DNA from: Chlorohelix sp037138995
GTDB taxonomy: Bacteria; Chloroflexota; Chloroflexia; Chloroheliales; Chloroheliaceae
DNA: 64,000 bases
Direction of reading: 5' to 3'
NCBI RefSeq assembly: GCF_037138995.1
Contig: NZ_JBAXHI010000006.1
Location: 1-64,000, forward strand
The notes beneath the pieces were generated by a model that had not been told where the DNA came from, did not search any database, and saw nothing but the letters and a program-made list of their open reading frames with translations. Numbering within the stretch: position 1 is the first letter of the stretch; every line of letters starts with the position of its first letter. Shown piece after piece: positions 37,199 through 45,811 of this stretch. The translations under genes and the position numbers were made by a program.

Positions 37199-39067
37199 TT
37201 ATTCTACGGTTACAGATTTGGCAAGGTTACGTGGCTGATCAACATCACAACCTCGAATTTCAGCCAAATGGTAGCTAAGCAGTTGCACCGGTATAGTTGT
37301 GATCAATGGCATCAAAAGCGGGTCGGTAGTAGGTATATAAATAACCTTATCTGCCTTATTTGCTATCAATTCATCTCCTTCACTTGCAATAGCCAGCACA
37401 AAGCCATCACGGGCTTTAACCTGCTCAACTGCCGAAACTACCTTGTCATACAGCCCATCTTTTACCACAATCGCTACTACCGGCAACCCTTCGTCTATAA
37501 GCGCAATCGGTCCGTGTTTTAATTCTCCGGCAGGATAACCTTCAGCATGAATATAACTTAACTCTTTAAGTTTGAGGGCACCTTCCAGAGCAACCGGATA
37601 ATTTATACCCCTACCAAGATATAGAAAATCTTTGGCGCTATAAAACTTGCGGGAAATTTGGTCATAAATGGGGTTTTCAAGGAGAGTAGTAGCCACCAAA
37701 TTCGGAATCTCAACCAGCGATTGGAGCAAACCTTGCGCTCTTTCGGCAGTAAGTTTTCCGCGTTCTCTACCCAAATATACTGCCAACAAAAATAAATCAG
37801 CCAGTGAAGTGATAAAAGCTTTGGTGCTGGCGACTCCAATCTCAGGACCGGCGTGCATATAAATTACGCCATCCGCTACCCTCGCTGCTTGGCTACCTAC
37901 TACGTTAACTACCGAAACAACCTTAGCCTTTTTGAGTTTTGCTTCTTCTATTCCCGCAAGGGTGTCAACCGTTTCGCCAGATTGCGTAATTGCCACCAGC
38001 AGATGATTAGGAGTTAATATTGGGTCACGGTAACGAAATTCACTGCCATAATCCACATCGCAAGGCAAACCAGCAAGACTCTCAATCCAAAATTTCGCTA
38101 TTAATCCAGCATGCCAACTTGTGCCGCAGCCTATCAAAGTTACCTTTTCAATCGCGGCAATGTCCGACTTGCTGAACTTAAAATCTTCGAGCTTTACATT
38201 ACCGTTCTCAACATCTACCCTGCCTAACAAAGTGTCACTGAGCGCTTGTGGTTGGTCGTAGATTTCTTTCTGCATAAAATGCTTGTAGCCACCTTTGGCA
38301 GCGCTTATTGCATCTATAGTAACGGTAACTATTTCTTTCGATATAACTTCACCCTTTGAGTTAAAGAATGTTACTCCTGCGGTGTTGAGTACCGCAACTT
38401 CATTGCTCTCTAGGAAGGTTATACGTCTTGTATGGGGTAAAATAGCGGGTATATCGCTGGCAATAAACATTTCGTGTTCCACTTCAGCACCATAGCCGAT
38501 AACCACCGCTCCGGCATTACTTAAACGCGCTGCCACTATTTTTTCTGGGTCATCGAGGCTAATTGCTACAATCGCCGCTGTTCCCTTCAAGTGGTTCAGG
38601 GTTTTTATCATAGCCTGCTCCAAAGTGTCACCTTCGCGCAGCATATTTTTCTCTAGTAGATGAGCAATAACCTCAGTATCGGTTTCACTGGAGTAATTAA
38701 AAGCATAGCCAGATTGCACTAATTCTTGCTTTAGTTGCACATAGTTTTCGACAATTCCATTATGAACAACCACGACTCTACTTTGGGGACCACTATGGGG
38801 GTGAGCATTTAACTCTGTGGGCTTTCCATGGGTTGCCCAGCGAGTATGCCCCATTCCAACCGAACCTTTAAGAGGTTTTGGCTCCTCCTGAAGTTGATTA
38901 ACCAAGTTTTGTAGCTTGCCAACGGCTCTTCTAACTTCTATATTACCCGCCGGACTGATTAAAGCGATACCGGCAGAGTCATAACCACGATATTCCAAAC
39001 GTTGCAACCCTTCAATAATAACGGGCAACGCTTGCTTAGAACCTACGTATCCGATAATTCCACACAC
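37199..39067 (-). CDS. glmS: Glutamine-fructose-6-phosphate aminotransferase
   Basis: 622 residues, making glucosamine-6-phosphate from fructose-6-phosphate and glutamine, the entry to peptidoglycan and amino-sugar synthesis. The start is GTG, giving MCGIIGYVG with the N-terminal nucleophile Cys2; AAGGAG lies nine bases upstream. The glutaminase domain (about 2-220; GHTRWATHG) is followed by two SIS sugar-isomerase domains (about 295-430 and 465-610) and the conserved tail KSVTVE. The length is typical. It is last in a run of envelope genes reaching back to 45705, which likely use its product. I see no glmS ribozyme-like structure before the start, only 45 bp to the previous gene. Confidence 0.95.
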   Translation of the reverse strand: MCGIIGYVGSKQALPVIIEGLQRLEYRGYDSAGIALISPAGNIEVRRAVGKLQNLVNQLQEEPKPLKGSVGMGHTRWATHGKPTELNAHPHSGPQSRVVVVHNGIVENYVQLKQELVQSGYAFNYSSETDTEVIAHLLEKNMLREGDTLEQAMIKTLNHLKGTAAIVAISLDDPEKIVAARLSNAGAVVIGYGAEVEHEMFIASDIPAILPHTRRITFLESNEVAVLNTAGVTFFNSKGEVISKEIVTVTIDAISAAKGGYKHFMQKEIYDQPQALSDTLLGRVDVENGNVKLEDFKFSKSDIAAIEKVTLIGCGTSWHAGLIAKFWIESLAGLPCDVDYGSEFRYRDPILTPNHLLVAITQSGETVDTLAGIEEAKLKKAKVVSVVNVVGSQAARVADGVIYMHAGPEIGVASTKAFITSLADLFLLAVYLGRERGKLTAERAQGLLQSLVEIPNLVATTLLENPIYDQISRKFYSAKDFLYLGRGINYPVALEGALKLKELSYIHAEGYPAGELKHGPIALIDEGLPVVAIVVKDGLYDKVVSAVEQVKARDGFVLAIASEGDELIANKADKVIYIPTTDPLLMPLITTIPVQLLSYHLAEIRGCDVDQPRNLAKSVTVE

Positions 39068-39112
39068 TTATAACTTCTCCTTACAAGCTATAGATATTCG
39101 GATAAATCATGC

Positions 39113-40210
39113 TTATCGGGGTACTTCTAACCGATTTTGCTCCTCAATTTTTCCAGAATATCCAGCATCTAAATCCCGTGTTAAATCTTCCGATTTGTGA
39201 AAAGGTTTAGAAAGTTTTTGACTCATTGAAAGCAAAGCAGTTCTGAAAGGATTTGATAGCCGCTTCATTGCAGATTCATTAACTAACACATTTGCGCTAA
39301 GCTGAGTTGTACCTAGGCTGGTCTTGTAAGCGATTACTCCTTCTAGACCCGCGCTGGTATCTAAATCATACCACCAATAGCCGCTCTCGCAACTATGCTT
39401 GATTAATTCATAGTCCAACAAATTAGACGCATAACTTTTGGCATAATCCCGCAAAATGGCTTTGTTCCATGACATCACATGTTTATTTTGATAAAACCGT
39501 ATTGCGCCACCAATTATTTTATTATCAAGCTTAACTATCCATAGTTTTACGTTTTTGGTGCGCCGTTTCAGAATTAAATCATATAAACGCCAATCGAATT
39601 TTTCCCCTTTTAGATTATCACCCCAACGAACGACAGCTAATTCATAAATTCTGTAATATGCTTGCCAATCCGCTTCAGTGATACCTTCTTCTAAAGTTAC
39701 ACCAGCTTTTACAGCACGTTCAGCATTTCTTACCGCAGAACGATGCTCAGTAAGCCAGTTGTTTCTAATTGAGTCAAACCCCTGTCGCAAATCCAGAACT
39801 TGCGTGTAATCTATATCATTCCAAGGAACTTTATCGGTAGGGAAGCTCTTATCAAAAGGATTCTGCCGAAAAATTAAGCTTAGTTTATAGGAATAGGCAA
39901 GGAGCGCATTATGGTGCTTTTCGTTCAGAGTATGCAAGCTCAACCAACCGCCGTATTGCCACTCTGGCCCAGACATATATTGTTTTAATAGACCACGGCT
40001 AATCTTTTGCACCATAATAGGGAAAAGAACTTCAACCCCATCATTAAAGGTTATATATTTAGCAACCGAACGCAATTTTCCGTTTCGATATTCTTCCCAT
40101 ATTTCAGCCCATCCTCTGCTATGAAAAAAGGTAGCATAGTCACATTGGTTAACTACAGTATCCCATTGTTCGGATGTAGCTTCTTCTATTCTGCTTATTT
40201 TAATATCCAT
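39113..40210 (-). CDS. FemAB-like GNAT-fold acyltransferase, copy 1
   Basis: 365 residues. The two halves of the FemAB/BioF2-like fold are visible: an N-terminal subdomain (NQCDYATFFHSRGWAEIW) and a C-terminal one (GVTLEEG... to WWYDLDTSAGLEGV) with the conserved loop ending in YKTSLG. Proteins of this type add amino acids to peptidoglycan stem peptides or lipids from aminoacyl-tRNA, or act on capsule or exopolysaccharide. It is the fourth of four tandem copies and precedes glmS by 45 bp. Compared with the others it has an extra C-terminal tail of about 40 residues. The substrate is unknown. Confidence 0.8.
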   Translation of the reverse strand: MDIKISRIEEATSEQWDTVVNQCDYATFFHSRGWAEIWEEYRNGKLRSVAKYITFNDGVEVLFPIMVQKISRGLLKQYMSGPEWQYGGWLSLHTLNEKHHNALLAYSYKLSLIFRQNPFDKSFPTDKVPWNDIDYTQVLDLRQGFDSIRNNWLTEHRSAVRNAERAVKAGVTLEEGITEADWQAYYRIYELAVVRWGDNLKGEKFDWRLYDLILKRRTKNVKLWIVKLDNKIIGGAIRFYQNKHVMSWNKAILRDYAKSYASNLLDYELIKHSCESGYWWYDLDTSAGLEGVIAYKTSLGTTQLSANVLVNESAMKRLSNPFRTALLSMSQKLSKPFHKSEDLTRDLDAGYSGKIEEQNRLEVPR

Positions 40211-40269
40211 TTGTTTTAATTAATTCCTCGCTAGAACTAAGCTAGAACTTACAATTGAGAACAACCGGG

Positions 40270-41064
40270 TTATACTCCGAGAGGAGCTACGGGCAATTCT
40301 TCTTCTACTTTCTTTTTCTTATTGCTAGACAAGTGAGTGATAGTATCCTTTACTGATAACAAAGTTTTCTTGAATGTTCCATTGTTAACAAGTTTATTAG
40401 TTCTTAACTTTATAGTCCCAAACCTTTCTTTAAAGGTAATAACTCCTTCAAGATTTCCGCTGGGATTGAAATCATACCACCGATACCCTTCATTTTTACT
40501 GTAGCGGACTATTTCAGCATGCATAAATGGTGCAGCCCTAAATTCCTGAAATTCCATACGAAATGCGCCATGCCAATACATAACGGTTTGGCTTTGGTAG
40601 AAACAAATAGACCCGGAAAGAATTTGACCGTTATATTTGACCAACCACAGCTTAATTTTAGTGGAGTGTAATTCATAAAGCATTTCAAAGAGTCGGTAAT
40701 CATAACGACTTAAAGGAGTTTCCCAACGTTCCAGAGACTGGGTATAGATTTCAAAGTATTCTTTCCACTCTTCCTCAGTGGTAGCCTCCACAAGAACCAA
40801 TCCGGCGCGAGAAGCTTTGTTGATTGCGCTGACATGTCCCCGCGCCCAACTTCGTTTTAATTCATCATAGTCTCTGCTCAAGTCAATAGCTTGGGTGAAA
40901 TCTTCATAACTCCAAGGTAAATTTGCCTCATCCAACGTTTCATCAAAAGGATTCTGACTAATCATAATATTACGTTTTTGGAAATAATCCCATAGTAATT
41001 TGACACTACACTGACAGCAGAAATAGAAAGCTTGTGTATTAAATTTTGCTTCTTTTAAGCGCAT
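40270..41064 (-). CDS. FemAB-like acyltransferase, copy 2, N-terminally truncated
   Basis: 264 residues, aligned with its neighbours only from about residue 24 onward (WDYFQKRN, then QNPFD...ANLPW). The first 110 residues of the fold, including the ATFFHxRxWAE region, are missing. The ATG at 41064 lies 26 bp inside the end of the upstream copy, in another frame, and the first 20 residues have no counterpart in the family. A deletion between two tandem copies explains this best. The rest of the domain, with WYDFNPSGNLEGV, is intact, so it may fold as part of a pair or be decaying. Confidence 0.7.
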   Translation of the reverse strand: MRLKEAKFNTQAFYFCCQCSVKLLWDYFQKRNIMISQNPFDETLDEANLPWSYEDFTQAIDLSRDYDELKRSWARGHVSAINKASRAGLVLVEATTEEEWKEYFEIYTQSLERWETPLSRYDYRLFEMLYELHSTKIKLWLVKYNGQILSGSICFYQSQTVMYWHGAFRMEFQEFRAAPFMHAEIVRYSKNEGYRWYDFNPSGNLEGVITFKERFGTIKLRTNKLVNNGTFKKTLLSVKDTITHLSSNKKKKVEEELPVAPLGV

Positions 41065-42094
41065 TGCCCCAATTTATTGCTTGCTTTAATTCACGTGCCT
41101 TGTGAATTAAAACGTTTGAAGCTTTTCTGATGTTACTATTATGAATATAAAAATTAGCGGGGATTTTGGTGGGTTTTAAGCTGGATTTATAATTAACCAC
41201 ACCCTCAAGCCCACCACTTGGTCCAAGGTCATACCAACGATAACCACGCTTACAAGCGTCCTCAAGAATTGCTGTATCAGCCAGTTTAACCTGATTTAGT
41301 CGGTAATATTCTTTTAAGCCTACTCCCAACCAACAATGAACAATTTGTTTATAGTAAAAACACACGGTAGCATAAATAACTTTGCCCTCATAACGTGCCA
41401 CCCATAGCTGCATTTTTTCTGGGTCTAGTTTACTCAACAAATCAAATAATTCTCGCTTATATTCTTTGCCAAGCAATTTGTTACCCCATTGGGTAGTGGA
41501 AGCTGTATATATCTGGTAGCAAGCTTCCCAATCTTCAGGCGCATTGGATCTTTCTACTGTAATACCAGCCTCACGCGCTACCCGGAGCAAGCGCCTGAAT
41601 TCCTTACCTACATTTTTCAAATAGCTGTCGAAGCCCGGTTCAAGGTCAATCGCCTGTGTAAACCCCGGATAATTCCAGTCCAAATTTGCTTCTGCCAAAC
41701 TGGTATCAAAAGGGTTCTGGCAAAGCATTGTATTATATGTGGAAACGCGATCCCAAACGGTTTTGTGTTGCTCTGGCGTTAAAGGTCGGGTACTTATCCA
41801 CCCACCATAAGTACCTATAAATGAAGAAAGGTAAGTCCAGATAGGATAGGTAAGATATTGGAAAAATGGTTGTTTGAAGGATTTACCGACCGAGAAAGGA
41901 ATAAGCACCCTAGTAGCATCTGTAAGGGTTAATATTTCTGCCTCTGCTTTGAGTTTACCGCCTGTATAGGTTTCCCATAATTCAGCCCATTCCCTCGTGT
42001 GGAAAAAAGTGGCATTATCACATTCCGAAGCTAAGCTATCCCACTCTTCATTAGTGGCAATTGTTTTTTGTAGCATGCCGGGTAAAAACAACAT
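41039..42094 (-). CDS. FemAB-like GNAT-fold acyltransferase, copy 3
   Basis: 351 residues with both subdomains: SECDNATFFHTREWAELWETY at the N-terminus and WYDLGPSGGLEGV with YKSS at the C-terminus. It is full length and close in sequence to the truncated copy downstream (shared FTQAIDL and QNPFD segments), which overlaps its 3' end by 26 bp. AGAAGG lies eight bases before the ATG. Probable role as for the other copies: aminoacyl or acyl transfer in envelope assembly. Confidence 0.8.
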   Translation of the reverse strand: MLFLPGMLQKTIATNEEWDSLASECDNATFFHTREWAELWETYTGGKLKAEAEILTLTDATRVLIPFSVGKSFKQPFFQYLTYPIWTYLSSFIGTYGGWISTRPLTPEQHKTVWDRVSTYNTMLCQNPFDTSLAEANLDWNYPGFTQAIDLEPGFDSYLKNVGKEFRRLLRVAREAGITVERSNAPEDWEACYQIYTASTTQWGNKLLGKEYKRELFDLLSKLDPEKMQLWVARYEGKVIYATVCFYYKQIVHCWLGVGLKEYYRLNQVKLADTAILEDACKRGYRWYDLGPSGGLEGVVNYKSSLKPTKIPANFYIHNSNIRKASNVLIHKARELKQAINWGNALKRSKI

Positions 42095-42226
42095 TTATAA
42101 AACCTTCTTTGATAATGGATTGACAACGCAATAATTATTTAAGTATCTTACAAATTGCTTGTAAGCATTAACTACACTAATACTAGGCTAAAATTGTAGA
42201 TTTCATCCAAATATTAAGAATAGCTT

Positions 42227-43267
42227 TCATTGAGCAACTGAACTGACCTTCTGCAAACGCACCTTCAAGGATTGTAACCTACTGGTTGTTTCCCACCGTA
42301 ATCGCTCATATACTTTAAAAGTAGGAGTCTTATGGATTAATATGCTACCTTCCATTTTCTCGCACCCTGTTCGAGACTTATACTCTATAATACTGGGGGC
42401 TATTGCGCGACCCATGTCAAACCACCAATAGCCTTCTTGAGCGTAGTATTCTATCTGTTGGAAATCAAGATAGTTAGGAGCCTTGAGATGAAAATATTCG
42501 TGCAAACCACCCTTAACCCATAAAATAACAGTATGGTTATGACATAAATCGATTTGCCCGGCAATCATTTTCCCATCAACCCATGCCGCCCATAACTGAG
42601 CTTTAACTGAAGCCTGCTTGTAAAACCCTTCGAATACAGACCAAGAATATATTACAGGATCATCCCAGCGTTTGGAAGATTCTAGATATATTTGATAGAA
42701 CTCACGCCATTCCTCCAATGTAGAAGCCTTGCTTACTGTCACACCTTTGTTTGGAGCTTGACGCGCATTTCTGAGAAAAACTTTATGAGACGTTTGCCAC
42801 ATTTTCCTGACAGCTTCAATACCGCCACGCATATCTATTACCCAAGTATTATCGTCTTCACGCGCGAAACCGGGGTACAACGACACCGGACGAAAGGGAC
42901 TCTGCCGCCATGAGAGATTATAACGGGAAAGATATTGGAACAATACCTGCTCATACTCGGCTGTTATATCGCGGTCACTCAGAAAACTACCGTATTTATT
43001 ATCTGGTGAAAATGAATGCCTATAAAAAATTCCTTTGAGCTTTTTATACTTAACTAATGGCAGCAGCATTTCTACCCCATCGCTGAAGCGAATTAGTTGA
43101 GAGGCATCTTCCGGTATTTGATTATCAGAATACGGATTGGGGTTTGAGCAAAGAACCTTATTCCATACATGTGTTTGATAGAAAGTAGCATAATCGCAAT
43201 TGTTTTCAAATCTTTCCCACTGTTCGGGAGTAGGTTTGGCGATGTTGACAATTCTAAGACCACTCAT
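42227..43267 (-). CDS. FemAB-like GNAT-fold acyltransferase, copy 4
   Basis: 346 residues with the N-terminal NNCDYATFYQTHVWNKV and the C-terminal WWFDMGRAIAPSIIEYKSRTG. This is the most diverged of the four: the GLEGV loop present in the others reads APSII, so its acceptor may differ. GGAG is 11 bases before the ATG. It is the first acyltransferase after the sugar aminotransferase, with a 237-bp gap that contains a TATAAT-like -10 on the minus strand. Confidence 0.8.
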   Translation of the reverse strand: MSGLRIVNIAKPTPEQWERFENNCDYATFYQTHVWNKVLCSNPNPYSDNQIPEDASQLIRFSDGVEMLLPLVKYKKLKGIFYRHSFSPDNKYGSFLSDRDITAEYEQVLFQYLSRYNLSWRQSPFRPVSLYPGFAREDDNTWVIDMRGGIEAVRKMWQTSHKVFLRNARQAPNKGVTVSKASTLEEWREFYQIYLESSKRWDDPVIYSWSVFEGFYKQASVKAQLWAAWVDGKMIAGQIDLCHNHTVILWVKGGLHEYFHLKAPNYLDFQQIEYYAQEGYWWFDMGRAIAPSIIEYKSRTGCEKMEGSILIHKTPTFKVYERLRWETTSRLQSLKVRLQKVSSVAQ

Positions 43268-43504
43268 TTTAGCTGTGTCTCCAAGTCCGACACTTATGTT
43301 CTTTGAAAATGAAGGAGTAGGTAGGATAAGTATTTGGACATATTATTATTAAAAACCATGCACAATTATAATAACTACTGATTAAATATAAGGCAATATC
43401 CAAGCATTTTTTTGAGTTTTAATTGAAAATTAATATGTGGTAATCTAGTTTATGGCAGAATCAAAAAGCTATTTTACAGCCTAATCAGATTCTTTATAAA
43501 TAGC

Positions 43505-44629
43505 TTAGAAGGAGAAATTTTTGATGGCAGCAGCTATATACTCTACCTGTTCAATAGACAATTCGGGATAAATTGGTATGCTAATAATTCGGTCAGCTGT
43601 ATCTTCAACCTGTGGCAGACTGCCTTTACCCAAATTCAACCACTCATAGGCTAGTTGCAGGTGTGCCGGAATTGGATAGTGTATGCCTGTGCCAATTCCA
43701 AGTTCCTTCAGATAAATTTGAAGTGTATTTCTTACAGAAATAGATGACAATTTTAATACATACAAATGATAGATATGGGAGCCATAATCTTTTTCAAGAG
43801 GGGTTTGTAAAGGCAAGCCTTCCAGAAGGCGGTTATAGAGAGTTGCTCTTTCGCGTCTTGCCGCATTGCAGGCGTTCAAATAGGGCAATTTCACCCTCAA
43901 AATCGCGGCTTGTATTTCATCCAAACGACTATTCAAACCCATAAGTTCATGGTTATAGCGTTCGCGCTGTCCTCCATTGCGTAAGCGTGCCAACCTATCG
44001 GCTATTTCCGGGTCATTGGTAGCAACTGCTCCGCCATCGCCATAACAGCCAAGATTCTTAGAAGGATAAAAGCTATAAGTTCCAACATGCCCAATTGTAC
44101 CGGTATATTTGCCTTTATATGTTGTGCCGTGTGCTTGGCAACTATCTTCAATGACAAAAAGGCTATAATTTTTTGCAAGATTTAGAATCGGGTCAAGGTC
44201 AGCGGACTGCCCGTACAAATGAACCGGTACGATGGCTTTTGTACAATGAGTTATTGCAGCTTCGATTAATTCGGGATTTATCAAGCCTGTATCAGGGTCA
44301 ATATCAACCAACACTGGCTTTGCGCCAGTAGCGGATATTGCCAATAAAGTAAACAGAGCGGTATGAGGCGTGGTAATTACCTCATCCCCGCTTCCAATGC
44401 CACAAGCCATCAAGGCAAGCTGAATTGCATCTGTCCCGTTTGCGACACCGAATACGTGCTTTACCCTAAGGTATTCAGCAAATTCTTTTTCAAATGCGCT
44501 AACTTCTTCGCCCAAAACAAAAAAACTGCGCTCTAAAACCCGCTCGATAGCAGTATCTATTTCCTTCCGCAAAAGGTTATACTGGCTTTTTGTTTCAAAT
44601 ATTGGAATGTTACCTACAAAAGCAGCCAA
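43505..44629 (-). CDS. DegT/DnrJ/EryC1/StrS-family sugar aminotransferase
   Basis: 374 residues, a PLP enzyme that aminates keto-sugars bound to nucleotides. The internal aldimine lysine is K191 in SFYPSKNLGCYGDGG. The N-terminal substrate region (ETKSQYNLLRKEID) and the HLYGQSADLDPI loop are typical. The start is TTG with AAGGAG eight bases before it; no nearby ATG fits. It is 23 bp downstream of the SDR gene, so together they likely make an amino-deoxysugar for surface glycan. The same operon holds the FemAB-like acyltransferases, which could acylate that amino group. Confidence 0.93.
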   Translation of the reverse strand: MAAFVGNIPIFETKSQYNLLRKEIDTAIERVLERSFFVLGEEVSAFEKEFAEYLRVKHVFGVANGTDAIQLALMACGIGSGDEVITTPHTALFTLLAISATGAKPVLVDIDPDTGLINPELIEAAITHCTKAIVPVHLYGQSADLDPILNLAKNYSLFVIEDSCQAHGTTYKGKYTGTIGHVGTYSFYPSKNLGCYGDGGAVATNDPEIADRLARLRNGGQRERYNHELMGLNSRLDEIQAAILRVKLPYLNACNAARRERATLYNRLLEGLPLQTPLEKDYGSHIYHLYVLKLSSISVRNTLQIYLKELGIGTGIHYPIPAHLQLAYEWLNLGKGSLPQVEDTADRIISIPIYPELSIEQVEYIAAAIKNFSF

Positions 44630-44652
44630 CGTAATAACTCCTTTGAGTATTA

Positions 44653-45705
44653 TTAAAAATAATATTCCTTGTATTTATCATAAAATTCAATAGTTTGCTT
44701 CAATCCAGTACGCAAGTCGGTTCTAGGTTCCCAACCGAGCATTGCCTTTATTTTACTGTAGTCGCCATAATAATCTCCAATCGAGATGGCTTTTTTCTCA
44801 GGTGGCCAAGGTACTAGCCGATAACTACCCCGTTTTGCCAACTCAATCATAGTTTCTACTTGTTGCAACAAAGAGTAAGGTTCTCCGCCCAAATTAAAAA
44901 AATGACCGTTACTTGCTTCTATCGCGCCAGCCCTTAAGAAAGCATCAACCACATCATCCACATAATTCAAGTCTCGTAGTTGCTGCCCGTCTCCGAATAA
45001 CTGAGTTTCCTTATTTTCCATTATCAACCTAAGCAACCAACCCTGACTGGTCAGGCGATTATCCTTCATCCACTGGCGGGGACCATAGCAGTTGGTCAGG
45101 CGCAGAGAGGTAGTCCGCATCCCATAAACACTTTGGTACAACAAATGATAACGTTCACCTGCTGCTTTATTAATCCCATTTACATCCACAGGACGTACCA
45201 AATGGTTCTCATCTACAGGCAAATAATCTGGATTGCCATAAATCTGCCGAGTTCCGGCATAAACTATCTTAACGGTAGGATTTACCTTGCGGCAAGTTTC
45301 CAATAGAGCTAATTGGCTGCGGCAATTTATTTCTAAATCGGTAAAGGGGTCTAACATACTATCAAGATGGCTGATTTGACCAGCCAAATTAAAAATATAG
45401 TCAATAGCACTTACCAGATAAGACATCGAATTTTGGTCACGGACATCCGAAATATTAAAATGAATCTTATTGATAATATCTTCCAGATTAAATAGGTTTC
45501 CGCCGTAAGTTGGAATCATAGAGTCAACGACGGTTACATGCGCTCCGATTTGTACAAGGCGATGTGCCATGTTTGAGCCGAGAAAGCCTGCCCCCCCCGT
45601 AATGAGAACTTTGCTGCCTCTGTATGCCTCCAGATAATTATTCCGATTAAAATCTGGCAAATTAAAGTTCCTTTCGTTAGAAACCCGGTATCTAGTGTAA
45701 ACCAT
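44653..45705 (-). CDS. Nucleotide-sugar epimerase/dehydratase (extended SDR)
   Basis: 350 residues from the ATG at 45705; the frame is open to an ATG at 45759, but the thrB promoter (45731-45759) and a TATACT -10 for this gene overlap that region, so I prefer the shorter form. The NAD-binding motif is TGGAGFLG (from about residue 36). The catalytic YxxxK reads N176-G-I-N-K180: the Tyr is replaced by Asn, with the Lys kept. Members with a GINKxAGE motif exist, so this is a subfamily feature, but the usual proton relay cannot work the same way. It probably works with the aminotransferase 23 bp downstream. Confidence 0.85.
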   Translation of the reverse strand: MVYTRYRVSNERNFNLPDFNRNNYLEAYRGSKVLITGGAGFLGSNMAHRLVQIGAHVTVVDSMIPTYGGNLFNLEDIINKIHFNISDVRDQNSMSYLVSAIDYIFNLAGQISHLDSMLDPFTDLEINCRSQLALLETCRKVNPTVKIVYAGTRQIYGNPDYLPVDENHLVRPVDVNGINKAAGERYHLLYQSVYGMRTTSLRLTNCYGPRQWMKDNRLTSQGWLLRLIMENKETQLFGDGQQLRDLNYVDDVVDAFLRAGAIEASNGHFFNLGGEPYSLLQQVETMIELAKRGSYRLVPWPPEKKAISIGDYYGDYSKIKAMLGWEPRTDLRTGLKQTIEFYDKYKEYYF

Positions 45706-45730
45706 TATATACCATCTTTTACATCCCTTG

Positions 45731-45759
45731 TTGACAGTCTGCAAGCGCGGCTTTATCAT
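45731..45759 (+). promoter_or_regulatory. thrB: thrB promoter
   Basis: TTGACA (45731-45736), a 17-bp spacer, TATCAT (45754-45759). It lies 53 bp before thrB and overlaps the upstream region of the divergent SDR gene. The minus-strand TTGCCC-16-TATACT for the SDR gene overlaps it, so the two may interfere. Confidence 0.6.
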
Positions 45760-45811
45760 AATTCAGTATAATATTTAGAAATAGCCGGGCAAGGTAAAGG
45801 GAGAAAAAAGA

